The position numbers were made by a program, and so were the translations under genes. Below the pieces are notes generated by a model. The model made no database searches and had not been told where the DNA came from. It worked only from the letters and a program-made list of their open reading frames with translations. A DNA stretch of 64,000 nt from Tubulanus polymorphus (lineage: Eukaryota; Nemertea; Palaeonemertea; Tubulaniformes; Tubulanidae). The DNA lies in NCBI RefSeq assembly GCF_964204645.1, contig NC_134026.1:25314650-25378649 (forward strand). Reading direction: 5' to 3'. This document shows, in pieces, positions 23,567 through 39,200 of the stretch (positions are counted from its first letter, which is position 1; every line of letters begins with the position of its first letter).

Positions 23567-26500
23567 ATGGACAGAAATATATCTCATGTTATAACTGGAG
23601 TGTCATTTAACACGTATTGTGCAGAAGATATCAAAAGACTAAGTGTCAAAGAAATAACGAACCCTAATACATTCGATTCTCTTGGACAGTCGAATTACAA
23701 TGGACTTCATGATTCCGCTTTAGGTAGAATAATCTTTGTATATTTTTATCATTTTTAATCCATTTATGATATTTTCATTAAGTTTTCATTGTTACATAGT
23801 GGACCTGTTATATTAAGAAAATCATTTTTACTTTAAGGGCCATTGGAATTTGATGATGTTTGCTCAACATGCGGCCTCAATTCTATGTACTGTCCAGGGC
23901 ATATGGGTCATATTACATTGCCATTACCCATATACAACCCTATATTTTTCCAAAAGGTTTATCAGGTATAATATTGATTGATTAACTTTTCGACATAAAC
24001 AACAAAAACAGTTTGAATTGAATGATTAATTAAGCTTGAATAATCAGATATCCTTTTGTTTATTGTAGATTATGAAAGGAACATGTTTCTATTGTCATCG
24101 GCTGTTGGTTCGTAATGCTCAAACATATATGTACAAGGCCAAATTAAAAATCCTAGAATTTGGCTGCATCAGTCGCCTACAAGATGTTGATGATGAGTTT
24201 AACACATTGGTCAATGAATTAGGTTCTACAAAATCGAAGGATGATGTATTTTCCGATAAGATGGATAGTTGCGTATCGAAGATCATAAAAGGTAGAAAAT
24301 GAAGAATCTGATTAATAGCTACCCTAGTTTTAGGAAATTAAGGTTTGGAAGTGATTTTTTTTTTGATTTTTGGAATTTCAGAGGAATCTGAAAAATGTAA
24401 AAGTCATGCGGTCAATGTGAGAAACGTTTTGTCCAAGAAGCAGGAAATAACATCCGCATTTATCGATTATCATCTGACACGTTGCTCTGGAAAATGTCAT
24501 TTCTGTCAACTGCCTGTACGTGGTCTTCGTTCTGAGAACAACTGCAAGATCTATTTCTCGAAGAAACTTTCACGAGCCCATGCTCTTAAGATAATGGAGA
24601 AAAAGAAAAAGTGAGTTTGCGTAATATATTCCGAAGTAAGCTTCGATTTCAAAAGCATGTTGGTTAATGGTATCATAAGCAGTGCGACAAATTCTTTCTT
24701 TTAACAGGCAGCAGAAGTCGAATGATCTCGATGAAGAATTGATAATGATCCATGAAGAGAAAGATGAGCAACAGGATAGTTTACCTTCTGAGGCGGAGTT
24801 CGAAGCTATATCGGATCATACTTATATAACACCGACGGAGGCACGCGATCATTTACGTGAAGTTTGGAAAAACGACGGCGAAATGCTGAAACTTCTATAT
24901 GGTTCGCTGAATAATAAATCTGAAAACACAGATTGCCCTATAGATATATTCTTCGTGGAAGTATTGCCTGTTCCACCGAATCGTTTCAGACCAGTAAGTA
25001 CAAGTTTTGTCGAAATCAGCTTTGATTACTGCAGCAAATTAATCATCTCTAATATTGCGCATACTTTTATGTGTTTATTTAGGTCACGATAATGGGTGAT
25101 AAGAAATTTGAAAGTGGACAAACAGCAAACTATGCAAAGGTGATAGAATCTGCTGTGGTAGCAAAAACTATTTTGATGGAACTGAAAAGACAGAGTGCTG
25201 CTGGAAAAGAAGTTGAACAAGTTATTGATGAGGCTACGAATAGAGTAAGTATTGTTCATGATTTGATGAATATGTTTACTGGGGCCTATTCGATTATGTG
25301 ATGTGATGAACTTAACTCTTCACTTCTGATTGATTAATGGTCACATGAACGTTTTGGAGAATGGAAAGGTGGTGTGATTGCAGAGACCACATAAAGAACA
25401 GAATATGCATTGGATTGCATAGAATCGAGTAGGCCTTGTCATTTATCATTCTCGAATATTGCAGGTACTGATTGGTGTAGCTGGTAATAGTATTACAGAA
25501 AAGTTACAGACCGCATGGGTCAATCTTCAGAATTATGTGAATTTGGTGATGGATAGTGATTTGGATCGCCTAACAGCCGGCAAAGACAAATTACCCGGTA
25601 TTAAACAGGTTAGTATCATCTCTATTTCATACCTCTATACCTATGTACCCACCGAACAAATATGTATGGGTTAACATAATCTGAAACCCAGGGCCCCTTC
25701 GACTCCTTGATTCCTTAAAAACTCCTTCTAAACAGAAAATGCTTTTGAAGGTGTTTTAAACTCCTTTAATTTGAGATAAAATTCCTGTAAAGCTCATTCA
25801 GTTTTGAGAAATAAGCAATAAGAAATGTTTCTAATTGTACAGAAAACTACGCCAGGATTTTATACCCAATTAAGCGGTTCCCGAGTTTGGCTAGTGTGAA
25901 TAAAAGATATTTGCTTACAAAACCACTAGATTACTGGTTTACAGAGATAATCAGTACCGATATAGGAGGAGTCTACAGTAATTGGGATATGAAAGTGTTG
26001 CGGACACTTCCTCAAAATCTAAAATTTTCTTCTCGAAAAATACTTATATCCAGGATTGACCAATCTGTAGGGACCCTGTAAGCCATTGAATCCCTTTTTT
26101 GATTCAGGTTCTCGAGAAAAAAGAGGGTCTCTTTCGTAAGAATATGATGGGTAAACGTGTGGATTATGCAGCACGTTCTGTTATCTCACCGGACCCAAAT
26201 ATTCACATCGATGAGATTGGTATTCCTGAGGTTTTTGCCAAAAAGTTGACGTATCCAACACTAGTTACTCCTTGGAATGTGCAAGATCTGCGTCAAGCCG
26301 TGATAAATGGACCCTCAGTTCATCCTGGGTAAGCAATCGCTATCAGAATTACCACATTCTATTCATCTACAGTTTTAACTCTATTTTTGAGTCAATCATT
26401 TTTAGGGCATCGTTTGTTGAAAATGAATATGGAAAGAAGATCCATCTGAACAATACAACTCAGATCCAAAGAGAAGCAATTGCCAATCAACTACTCAAAC

Positions 26501-29500
26501 CAGACTCGTCAAATAGGAAAATGGTTTTTGGACAGAAAAAGGTAGGATACATTGACTGCACAATTCATGATTCCTCTTAGTGACATTTGTTGTATATTTG
26601 TAGGTCTTTAGACACCTGCGTAATGGCGATATTCTTTTACTGAATCGTCAACCAACTCTCCACCGGCCGAGTATGCAAGCACATAAAGCACGCGTTCTGC
26701 CTGGAGAGAAGACTTTACGACTACACTACGCATGCTGTAAAGCTTACAACGCTGATTTTGATGGTGACGAAATGAACGCACATTTTCCTCAAAATGAAAT
26801 CGCTCGTGCCGAAGCCTATGAGATTGGTATGGATGATTGTTAGATAATAACAAATGAGATTCTATTTGTATTTTGCATTCGAAAAAATGATACTACGACT
26901 TCATATTGTTACTTCCAGCTGCTGTGCCTCATCAGTTTTTGGTACCGAAAGATGGAACACCTCTGGCCGGCTTAATTCAGGATCATGTTGTTTCTGGTTC
27001 TTTGTTGTCCTTGCGAGGTCGTCACTTCAATAGAGCTGACTATCAACAACTTGTATACAGCGGTTTGAGTCATAGATGTGAAACAATCAAATTATTACCG
27101 CCGTGTATACAAAAACCAGTGAGACTTTGGTCAGGGAAACAGGTAAACCTCTCCCGATTTACTGAGATAAGATGATGTATAGGGCTTAGTTTAAAAGAGT
27201 AGTTTTAATGTTTGCACAAGGCTTAACTTAATTGACATTGATTTGAGTAAACCTTGGGGCAAAAGTTAAAACTAGCCCAGATATTCATTCACTTGGGCTT
27301 TACTGCAAGCAATTTTGTTGTTTAGGTTATATCTACGTTGATTATTAATCTGATCCCAGCCAATAAACCACCCATTACACTTCATGGTACATCAAAAGTT
27401 TCTGGGAAGGTAAGAATAACCGGATTCATTTTATTTCAAGTTCGAATTTTAATGACTGAGTCAATGGACAACTGGCTGTTGCAAGTTGATTCTTCATAAT
27501 TCAAAATAGGCCTGCTGTTGCTAGATTCAATGATTTTCATTTCAGAATTGGCATGATGGTAAAGGTGCTTGCTGGCGTGCTGGAGGAACGCCATTAAAAG
27601 GTGATGATATGCTTGAAAGTCAGGTGATCATTCGTGATGGCGAACTGTTGTGTGGTTTACTGGACAAGGCTCACTATGGTCCCACCCCCTATGGACTAGT
27701 CCATTGTTGTTATGAGGTAAATTTTTGAGCGGAAGAATATCAGGCATCAGGATTTTTTTTAAATGGATGCTTCGGTAGTATAATTCAGTTTCACTTATAT
27801 TTTGTAGATTTACGGACCCGAAATGGCTGGATCTTTGCTTACTTGTTTTGCCAGATTATTTACAATATTCCTGCAACTGCATGGATTTACCCTAGGGGTT
27901 GAGGACATTCTAGTCAGGAAAAATGTATGTGAAATGGTGAATGTAAATAACTCCTCAATTATATTTGGCAGGGATGGCTATTTTGTTTTATATATTGTTT
28001 CTGCTTACCATAGGCCGATGAAGTGAGGACAGACAATATGGTCAGCGCAGCGCAGTGTGGGCCAAAAGTTGCAGCGAAGGCATTAGGTGTCGAATATGTC
28101 ATGGATTTAGATGCCATTCGAGATAAATACAATGCTGCTCATTTCGCTAATGATGACTTAGAGATGAAGGAACTGGATCTATGTATGAAGACATCAACCG
28201 ATGAATACCAAAACCAAATTACAAAGTGAGTTGTAAATCTGTTAAACGTTAGATAGCTCTCGGCATATAACACCGGTAAATTGTATTACGTTTCTTTTCA
28301 GAGCTTGTATGCCTGCTGGTCTTATCAAACAGTTTCCTTATAATAACTTACAATTGATGGTGCAATCCGGTGCAAAAGGATCATCTGTAGGTTTATGTAC
28401 TATCTATCTATGAAGGCTTTCCTTCACTTTCAATGATGATTGTAAGCAAACGGTTGATGAATCTGTGCTGAATATGAGACTTTTTCCTGTAGGTGAATTG
28501 CATGCAGATATCTTGTCTGTTGGGACAGATTGAATTGGAGGGTCGCCGTCCTCCTATAATGATCAGTGGGCGTTCGCTGCCTGCATTCTTACCGTACGAT
28601 ACATCTCCACGAGCTGGTGGCTTCATTGATGGTCGATTCTTGACCGGTATTCGTCCACAAGAGTATTTCTTCCATTGTATGGCAGGACGAGAGGTGTGTA
28701 TGCTTATTAAACTCTTCGTTGAATTTGTAAATATATGTCTTTACCGTACATGAATGTGGTCCATATTATGTTTTCTACTATTTCAGGGTCTTGTTGATAC
28801 AGCCGTGAAGACAAGTCGTAGTGGTTACTTGCAGAGGTGTATTGTAAAGCATTTAGAAGGTCTGAAAGTGAACTATGATCTTACTGTACGAGAAAGTGAT
28901 GGTAGTGTTGTTCAGGTATAGATAGACTACATGCCAAAAAACAGTGTTATTCGTCTTTAAAACTAGAAAAACATTGTACTAATCAAATATTTATCTCATA
29001 GTTTGCTTATGGTGAAGATAGTTTGGATATTCCTGCAGTGAAGTTCTCCTCCAGAAAGCAATTTCCCTTCCTGATGGAAAATTATGGTAGCATTGTCGAT
29101 CCAGTGATTCAAGAAAAGATCAGCAATCGGATGAATTGCACGTCTGCGCAAAAATATGAGAGCAAAGTAAGTACTCATAGGCTGAAGGTCCCATGTTGGA
29201 TGGAACTATACGTGTTGTTATCAGTAATGAAACTATTTTAGCTGAAGAAGTGGAAACGGAAAAATACAGGACAAAAGAATCGATTAACCAGTAGTCCATT
29301 CCTACTTTATGAAAGTACATGTAATATGGATAAAGCAGCCGTGGACAAACAAAAAGATTTGCTGGTTAAAAGCTGGCGAAATTGTTCAGGGAAAGAAAAA
29401 GAAAAGTAGGCACCCATTATAATTTCTTCATTCATATCTCATGCATTTTGGTCGAACTCATTTTTAAGGTAAAAACGCTAAATCTTAACATGTTTTCTGA

Positions 29501-32500
29501 TATTTTGCTTTGCCAGGTTTTTGAAACAGGCCAGTAAATGCCCAGATCCAGTTGTATGCCGGTGTAGTCCTAATCGTTATTTCGGATCCATTAGTGAAAG
29601 AATGTCTGAAATTATTGACCGGTACTTAGAAAAAAATGCCAGCCAAGTATGTATTTTCACAAAAAGGATGTTCATAATAATATGAAGGAAAGAATTGTAG
29701 ATCTATTGGATGTTCGTGGTGTTCTAATTGAGAAAATACATATTTCTAGTTTTCAGATGATGACGTCGAGTGCCCAAAAGGAAAATTATCAGAGAAACAG
29801 TTCAGAAACATGATGTATGTACAAAATCAAAAAGCTCTTGCTCAGCCTGGTCACCCAGTTGGTCTTCTCGCAGCGCAGGTATTGATTGATAATTCAGCAA
29901 TTTGCATAATTTGTTGATACTAACGTAAAGGTTGTTTTATTTATGTCATCATGTGTGTATTCTAGTCAATTGGAGAGCCATCTACGCAAATGACATTGAA
30001 TACTTTCCATTTTGCTGGTCGTGGTGAGATGAATGTCACGCTGGGTATTCCGCGTCTGCGTGAGATTCTCATGATCGCCAGTAACAATCTAAAAACTCCA
30101 GCTATGGACATACCTCTCATTCCATCGGACAATGCAGAGACAAACGCTAAATATCTTCAACGAAAGTTCACACGAATCCAGTTATCAGAGGTAAGGCTGG
30201 TCTTCAGTTATAGTGGAGTCTTAAATCTAAAAGTATACTGGGTTAAGATATTTTTCTTATGTTTAACATAGGTTCTCGAGTCAGTGGATGTCTGTGAATT
30301 CTTAACTGTGAAGAAAAATGAGTAAGTACAAAATTTCCTACTTCTATAAGCACTGTCACATAAATCCAAATTATAAGTTCTTATTTTTTGCTTAATAATT
30401 TTGCAGATCTAGAGGCAGAAACTATCGCATAAAGTTCAACTTCCTACCCTATGACCTCTACTCAGATAAGTTTGATCTAACTCCGGACAAGATATTAGAT
30501 TTCATGGAGAAGCAATTCATAGTCAAAATATCTCATGGGCTGAAGAAGAAAATGTCAGAGAATGCGAAGATCAAGTCAGTAACCTTGTGATTTTGATAGA
30601 AATCCTTTGAAACCATTTATGGATTAAAAGAAATTGATTTTACACGCACCATTTCCAGGTCAACTACAACTGCGTATATAGTAGATAATAAGAACAAAGG
30701 CGAGGAAAATCAGAATGTAGCTCAGTCAGATGAGGAGGCATTTTCAGATGATGATCTGAATGATGGTGACGCTACAGCTGCAAAACAACGTGAACGAGTC
30801 AGTGATGAGTTAGAATACATTGGAGAAGACGCTGAAAAACAAGATGTTGGAATAAGCGATAATGACCCATCAGGTACTTCTTAGGCATCGAAGTATCATC
30901 TTTTTCATTCATTTCAATTTTTTCAAAATATTCATGCTGTTTCCGATAATGATAATAACAGATGAAGAGTTACCAGATGTCGAGGGAAATGAATATGAAG
31001 CTGAAATTGAGAGTAATGACGGTGAAATTCATGCCCATGTTGGAAAGAAAACTCCATCCAAAGGTGCAGCACGATCTAAAAAGAAAATGGATTCAGCAAG
31101 GATTCATGTAAGTGATTTACTGAATCAATAATGTGTAAATTCTCCAGCAATTGTTTAAAGGTCTATCCGTAGACAGTATTTAGTTCCCAGAATATGTAAA
31201 CTTTGAAGATGCTTTTATTGTATCCCCTTGAGCCTAGCATCTCAAGAAAAAATTGAGTTGATCAGAAACAAGTTGGCCATCTTGTGAAATTAAATGAAAC
31301 AAAAAAGGTCATTTTATGTCTGGATTCTCAGGCTTCAAGCTTCTTAATGGTTTGTCATATTGCGCAAAAGATCTTATACAAATGAGACAGGTTTTTGGAG
31401 CAGTTGATTGTTACGCTGTGAGCAGAGCATCCAGCAGTTCCATTAGTTTTGGTTCATATCTTGAGAATAATTTTTGCTGAAAATATCAGCAGTTTTTACG
31501 TATTGTTACCCCTTGTTCTGTCAAAGGATACATCTCCTCACATGGAATTTGGATTACTCAGTTTATTTTTCATACCATCAGGGTGACTGTTAAATTATTC
31601 CAATATCGAACTACGTCGTATTTTGTATTTCTAGCATGTGTTACATATTAGCAACCTGATAACAGATTACAAATATGATCATCATAAAGGAGAATGGTGT
31701 GAGATATCGTATAAAGTAAGTCTCCGCTGATATTACCTACGCCAATGAAAGAATTGGATCGTATCAATAAAATTTGCTCGTTTTGATTGATATTATAGCT
31801 TCCGATGGAAAATAGTAAAATTGATGCGACGACCTATCTGGAAAATGAAGCTAAAAAGACCGTAGTCTATGAAACTCAGGATATTAAACAATGTTTCCTC
31901 AGTAAAAGTACGAAACCCGGAGAAGAGGGACTTATTCGTCTGAAAACTGACGGTGTCAACATTCAAGTGAGTTCATTGCCAGTCTATGCGATAGACGTAA
32001 AAGCCGTGTTCGTTTTATCGAGGCTGAGTCGACTCAATCAACTCGGTCTGTCGCTCTTAAGAAGTCAGATAGCTCAGTCATTAGCCACGATCACACAAGC
32101 ATTTAAGAGCCTAATGTCTGGTGATCACTGTGCCAGATTTGGCCCAGGCCAACTGTTAACTCTGGTATTAGATTGGTTCATTGCCTGTTTTAAAGATTTT
32201 AGCTTGGGTCAAATTATTCTGTGTGAATGCTTATTGGTTCACCTTGCTTGCCACTGCATCGTTTCATATAGCATTTAAGTAATGAGTGAGTGATTTGCGT
32301 GTTAACATGCTGTCTGATAATTTACAAGTAGAATTTGACTTGGGCCAGTTTGACCCGGGCCAATTCATGTGTCAATTCTGTGTGATCGTGGCTATTGTAA
32401 TCTCTGTGGCTCTTATCAACTTATATGGCATCATCCACAGATGAGAAAACTGTTAGTAGACGAATCCATTAGACTGTTCCAGGTTGGGAGCAGCGATAAT

Positions 32501-35500
32501 GATTTTGACATTTTCCCTTAGATTGCCATGGCGGACTGAACAGTTGACTCAGTCAGTCAAACGAACACAGCTAATGTGTTTTGAATCCCGGCCTCATTGC
32601 ATTGCTGTTTGTAGAAAATGCTAATACGATCTCCTGTTTTATAGGAAATGTACAAATACAGCGACATTCTTCAGATTGATAAACTGTACAGTAATCACAT
32701 TCATGAAATTGCTAGAACCTATGGTATAGAAGCAGCCGGACAAGTAATTGTTAAGGTAAAATCAGTTAGTTCTATATGAAATTGAATCCGGAAGAAGCAA
32801 CTTTTCACCCCTGCTTCTTGAAGATGATGCCATTGACGGGCATTTCAATAAACAAAATTTGTAGTTGGATGCCTTTTCAAACTGTCATTACCTGTACCAT
32901 CATATAAGATATCATTTCAAAACAGCTCTAAGTCTCGAACAGTTCTTAGTTGACGTTTTTAGGGAAACTGTGTCTATTACCACAGAAGTAGATTTTGATT
33001 AGAGCCAGTATGTTAGAAGTCTTAAAGATAATTAGTCTGGGCAATGATTGCGCATGTATGGGTTTGCTGATGTAACTATACTGTTAGAAAGTTTGAAAGT
33101 ATTATCTGAGAGCATCAATCATTCAAATATCGTCAGTCTGATCGCCAGGCGGTTTCGCTACAACTGTTTAGACATCATTTATTCAAGTCCCAGAGTGGAG
33201 TCATGGCTTTAAATATTCCTTTGGTCGTCTCCGATAGATTCCTTTACTTGTCTGCTGTTTAATAAACATCTTGCTGTTTTCGTTGCATCTCATTAGTAAC
33301 TCCCGTGAGGAGATAGAACAACATTTTCATCTAAAGGTCATAACACAATATGAATAGATAAATAATAATGCATGTTTAGTTCTGCTTCGCTGCTGGAATG
33401 GACGACCTTCTTGCATCGGTATAAAAACGAGTTGTCCATCGCAATTTACTTAGCTGAAATTGGTTTTGCTAAATCAAGATTGACCGGTCGCCCTCGTATA
33501 TTACATTACCGATGACCAGCGGATCTTCATTTGAGGCCATTCACTGAATAAATATGTTGCTTACAGCTGGAGGATATGCTCAACATCAACCAATGATTGT
33601 TTGGCCACTGTCTGAAAGAATTCTTTTAAAAGTTGCTTTGTTTTTCAAAATTTTTTCTTGATTTCACTCATCATTAGTCAGTATTGTACGACCTTTAAGA
33701 CATTATCGCCTTAAACGGGCATATTCTGCATCAGGCCACTCGAGTCATTAGGCATTCTAACCACTGAGGAGGTGCTATTTGCTAATCCTCAAGATCTGCG
33801 CACTGACAACTCCATCTGACCAGCGCGCGGTGTACGGACAGAATCGGTAAGCACGCTCTTTTGTGAACAAGGGAATTGTATTACATGTGATTTCTCCTGT
33901 GTCTAAATGCATTAATCTTGATGAGACTTTGGCATTCACACCAGGCACGGCTCGAAATCCAATCAGGCCATCTTTATCTGCCCCTTTTGTGTATAATTAG
34001 TACCGGCAGGAAATGGGGTGTCCATGAGCCGGTCCTATTTACAAAATCTGATCAGATCCTCACCAATGGCTCAACAATTGGATCCTATCAGTTGTTGTTG
34101 GCCTGCGAATTATTGCAGTATTACTTTGCTGATTGTATTTACATAACATTTCATCACCTATCAGAATGATGGGCAAATCAAAGTTTTTCTTCGGCAAACT
34201 TTTCGCGGTCAGCTTCGACCTGCTCTTTCATTTCATTGGACTTTCCTCGTATTCTGCCGACGATGTCTTGTTTTAAGGACAAGTGCATCAGTTTCTTTTC
34301 TTCAGGTCATTATACCGCCAGATCTAGCATCTACATGAAACTCATGTTTTTGGTGAGACATAAAGAGGTCATTCATCACACCTTCGCCGGTACCAATCTG
34401 CATGTATTTCCTATGAATCGGTAATCAAGCTTTGTGAATTCGTGCAGCAATGACCCATTATGAAAGAAATAATAGCAATTTAACTGGCAGTCTTTAGATC
34501 GTAAACTGTTTTGCTCGGGGTCCGTCGGGCGGGTGTACCCCGGTCTTGGTTTCACGAACAGTATATTTGCTAATGAGTTTCCGATTATCTGAATTGCTCT
34601 TGTGACTCGGGGAAACCGGCGCGAGGTGTCTTAAGACACATAAATGCTGGCGATTTATTGTCGTAGCTTATTTTCTGTAATTTCCATCGTGTAATTGGAT
34701 ATGTCAGTTCAGCGTTGGAGTGGACGTCATTCTGGGAGGAGACCTTCGCAGGAATTTCGACACGTTTGGCAGGAGATGACTGTTTTCGCTCTTTTTACAT
34801 GCATATAAACAAGTGTGTTGATGTGTTAGTTTTCATTAAGGGAATGTCAGTTGGTGAGAGGCCATGAATACTAATATGACAGCTGGCGAATGATCTTGAT
34901 TAAGCATCCGCTATTAAATATGAAACAATGCTTTTCGATTTGAACCCTGCACGCAGCATTCATCGATGCGCCACCCTGATTTGCAAATTTCATTACCTTC
35001 AGCGTCTACCGACTCCTCTCTAAATTTCACTTCGCTTTTCTCGTAGACATGGCGGTTTGTCGGAATTGACTTTGTCCGCAGTCGACAGTTTACTGTCAGA
35101 GTTTCTACGGACTGTGGATTAATGAAGAAAAGTTTCTTTCGATCGAAACATGTTCTACGCATCCATGCGCCTAATCAACTTGACACCCATCAGGTTTAGT
35201 TTATATGCCCGGTGTCAAAACGAAAAAAAATTCAATACACAACGAATGCAAATCGTATCGTCAGAATATTGTATCAATTCATCATATTCATGCAGTTAAA
35301 CTGATTTATTCTGACTTCGCAATAAGTCTGTTATTCATACATAGATACGTTTTTCATCGCGAGCACTCCGTTTTGAATTAATGCTGAAAAGTTTTTGTTG
35401 CATAAAACTTCATGTCTAGTTTTGCTGTTGAACTTTTTAGCAATCCCATCATTTGCGAACCATCACATTGTACAGAAACATAGAAAACGGTTATATGGTG

Positions 35501-36164
35501 TGGGCTGTTGGTGTTATTTTGACCAGTTTTATTATAGAAAATAGGAAATCAGTAATGAAGCTTTTGTTGTAATTAGCGCCAGATGAAGCGCTGGAAAGTT
35601 GTTCCTAATCAGAATTCAAATGTGATTCCGATGAATTATGTATTGAGTATGGAGCAAATTTAGAACAGCTCTGAGGTTCAGCCAGTATATTGCATGAATG
35701 TCACACTGGGACGTCGTGTATCAGGAAATGTGTCTGGAGCATTAAGATTATCAGCCAGTCATCTCTTTATGCGCTTACTGACGGAGGGAGCGAGGTCCAG
35801 CCATAATTTAATGGCAACGCCATGAAAATAATCATATAGTCAGAATTAGATAGAAATATTATTCTAAAACTTCTAAGCCTCTTCGACCCCAGCTAAACTC
35901 ACCTCATCATAATCAATGCATTTGTGTATGCATTAAAGCAAGGGATAGATGAGGACGCAGTGCTTGCTCCCATCGATTTAAATGATTTGCTCACAGTTTT
36001 AGAGAACTGTTTACATCCACCCAGCTGTCAATCCTGACATTATTTTCGATGTGTCATAATAGAATCAAGTTTGATAATTCCTTTGCTGGATGACTCGCGA
36101 TTTCGAGCTGACATTTTAGTTGATACGGAACCCATGGGTAATCACAGCAAAATCAAGCATACTT

Positions 36165-36225
<61 letters not shown>

Positions 36226-39200
36226 TCAATGATCCGATTCTTCCACCCCCTGTGTATTTGCCCAATCTATATCTGATAAAAATCTGATATGCCCACGGGT
36301 GCGCATAGAATCTAGCTGGCTGATAAAATGTCATACACATTCATTTCATTATTTCAGTCTACATATTTTTCATGTTAGTTCATCTGCTTGAGTTCATCTT
36401 CCTCGCCGATGACAGTTTCATCGACCTTCTATTTCGTTTCGTCAGTCTATTTGATAGCTGAACACGACGGGGCTAAGGATGTTCTTCATGCTTGATAGGC
36501 CTGAAATTCCTCACTTGGTTTTGACGTCTGGTCAAAAACTTATTTGGCAGTATATTGAAATCCTGTGATCTGTGTTAAATTAAATTATTTTCACAGGGTC
36601 GGTTTATGTTGTGCTAGATTTCATTCTTTATCAAGAATTTCATTCAACTCCAGACAACATTTCAGAGAATTTTCAAGGAAATATCTCTTTACGCTGACAA
36701 ACTATTCATTAACGCGCTGGAAGTAAATGGAGCTTTTAATTAGTGACTAATAATGACCACCAGAATTGAATGTCCCGTCCGAGTTGCCCATTCATATAGC
36801 TGATTTTACGTCTTGAGAATGAAGGTTTTGAACTGTGGTAATTATTCGGAAATAGCTATTTACATTGACCGATGAGAATAGCGCCTAATCAACACATGTT
36901 CATCAATTAATGAAGAGCGGTAATTTCATTTACTGTTTGCCTATATTGCAATGTTATATCGGACAAGTAGAATTTCGGTGCTTTGCGCATTAGCTGGTCT
37001 CAGGGTTGCGTTAATTGCGAACATCAATTAAGCATTTTAATGAGTAACTGCACAGAAGTTTCTATTGTTGTTAGCGGCTGCTGGTGGCTATATGCCGGGG
37101 TAATTCGCTTGTCAGTTGATTGCATGCCAAAAATTGAATCCCCTGCAATTAGTGCGGTTTTCATCAGTGCTCGTCCGGCCACTAGAAATCTCCTCGAGTC
37201 AATGTATTCCGTGGTGGCGAACAATTGCAATCTTTAACGATTAACAAGCGTCTATTGGGGCCCCTTCCATTGACTATGAGACATGATTACAATTTTGCAT
37301 GATCATATAAGTCTCTCGGGTCACATTTACTGTTCAGCACTGCTCTGACATGTATAACAATGCCTATCCCTGTCTCTAGCTAACCAACGAATTCTAAATT
37401 TCAGTTTATGCTGCATTTTTCCTCGAAATAATCAGTGTTATTATTCTACGAATGAGCCTTATGAACACGAGGGTGACTTATTTCAAATGGCGCCGGCTTC
37501 GAAAATCAGCATAATCAATTTATATGTCCACGTACAAACTGATCAACTGTAATCTGGCAATTAGTATGCGTATGTACATCTCGGCATAAATCAACAGTTT
37601 AATAAGATATAAGCTACAAAATGCAGTTTCCGCTATCGCAAACAATATATCTCGTCGATTAATCGAATCGGCCGATATTTCTTAGACGAAATCGATCGCG
37701 ACGTCTTACAGTTTATTTTATGCTCTCCAGAAGTCGGCGAGAAGAGCCGGTTGGGAAATTTGGACTCGGATTCGCGCGATACGGTAGATTAGGCGTTAAC
37801 CATAAAAACGGCTTTCGGTTTCGTTTCAAGTACGTATTGAAATTTCAATCGATAGAACGATCGACGTCGTCAATATTCCGCTCATTGTTTCGTCGTTCGA
37901 CTAATGGCCGTTTCTCGTGGACTCGCCGAGTAACGGCATTAATAGATAGTGCCTTATTACGTCGTGTTTTACGCCGTTTCGTACGCGCTACACGTCGCCT
38001 CATTCATATTTACGAGAGCGTTTGCGTCAGCTTTTCCGTCGGCGATAAAAAAACTTTCGCGCGCACGCCGCCATCGCATTGGAAAAAGTTGCGCGAAAAA
38101 CGTCGACGCAGATCGTCGAAATGATTTCTCCGGCGTCAATTTTCGTGTACCGCCGGGTGCACGACGCGGAAAGAATTTTAATCGGGCGAGCGCTCGCGAA
38201 ATTTAGAAAAGAATTATTACCTAACGTCGCTGATGTGAACCAGATTAAAGTCAAATGTCGCGACGAACCGTCCTGGTATATTTACCGCTTCGTACCGTCG
38301 ACTATCCGACAGCTAGAATCGAGTACCGGTTATTTGTATAATGAAATTATGTTAAAATGTCTGGCCTTGAATTAGTCTCGATTATCGGCACTTTTCTAAT
38401 CAACAGCGCTGTATACCGGTAGAACGGAATGTAATACATATATATCATCAAGTTCTCATCGGGTCTTGGCTCGTTTTTCGCCTGGGATTACTAGGTTTCA
38501 AAAACATTTCTTATTAACGCACCGGCATAATTTCATTATTCATATATTACTGTCCGGTCGCATGAATTTCACGCGTCGGCAAAATGCTGTTGAAGCGCCG
38601 TGTAATGTCTATACCCGTGTGGTGGTGCAGTTGGTTAAAGATTTCACCCTGTAAGCCAGGCGGCGTTAATTGCGCGTTGGAATTAAGTTAACACTTCCTT
38701 GTCAGGCGTCTTTACCTGATTAGGTCCCCCTCGCTGTACGTCGCTGTCAGAATAATTTATTTTCATCGAAAATATGAACACGTGGTAGATGCTTCGGGGA
38801 TATCAAAATGTTCATGTCCTTATCGCGATCGAAGGAAAAAGTATTCGTGTGGTCTTTGACTTCTTGGTATGCATTTAACTGGTGGAAATTTCCCGCAAAT
38901 TAAGAATGAACGAATTACGATCCAGAAGAGGTATTTTTTAAATTGGCCATTCATTCATCACTCAGTGAAGCGCTGCTTACCATTTTCCCACCGGTGTCAT
39001 TGTCTCAGAGATTTCTGGTAAATGTTACCCAGTTGAGGCTAGGTAATTGTTCCCTGTACGAATCTAACGCAGCACTGATTCTTCACTTGAACTATTTCCC
39101 TCAGACAGACGTTTGAACGTGTTTTGTTTTGGTAAATAACACATCCATCCACATTATGGTCGGTCAGCGGATGAATTTCTAATGAATGACTGATGGTGAA

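Noticed and set aside
31967-32278. Open frame running on from POLR1A exon 29
   Set aside because: Intron read-through: a GTGAGT donor at 31967 and the conserved continuation [10 protein letters not shown] at 32645 show that the exon ends at 31966.
38620-38700. tRNA-like A-box and anticodon-like stretch (GTGGTGCAGTTGG, then CCCTGTAAGCC)
   Set aside because: No pairing acceptor stem and no recognisable B box; at most a very old tRNA-derived relic.
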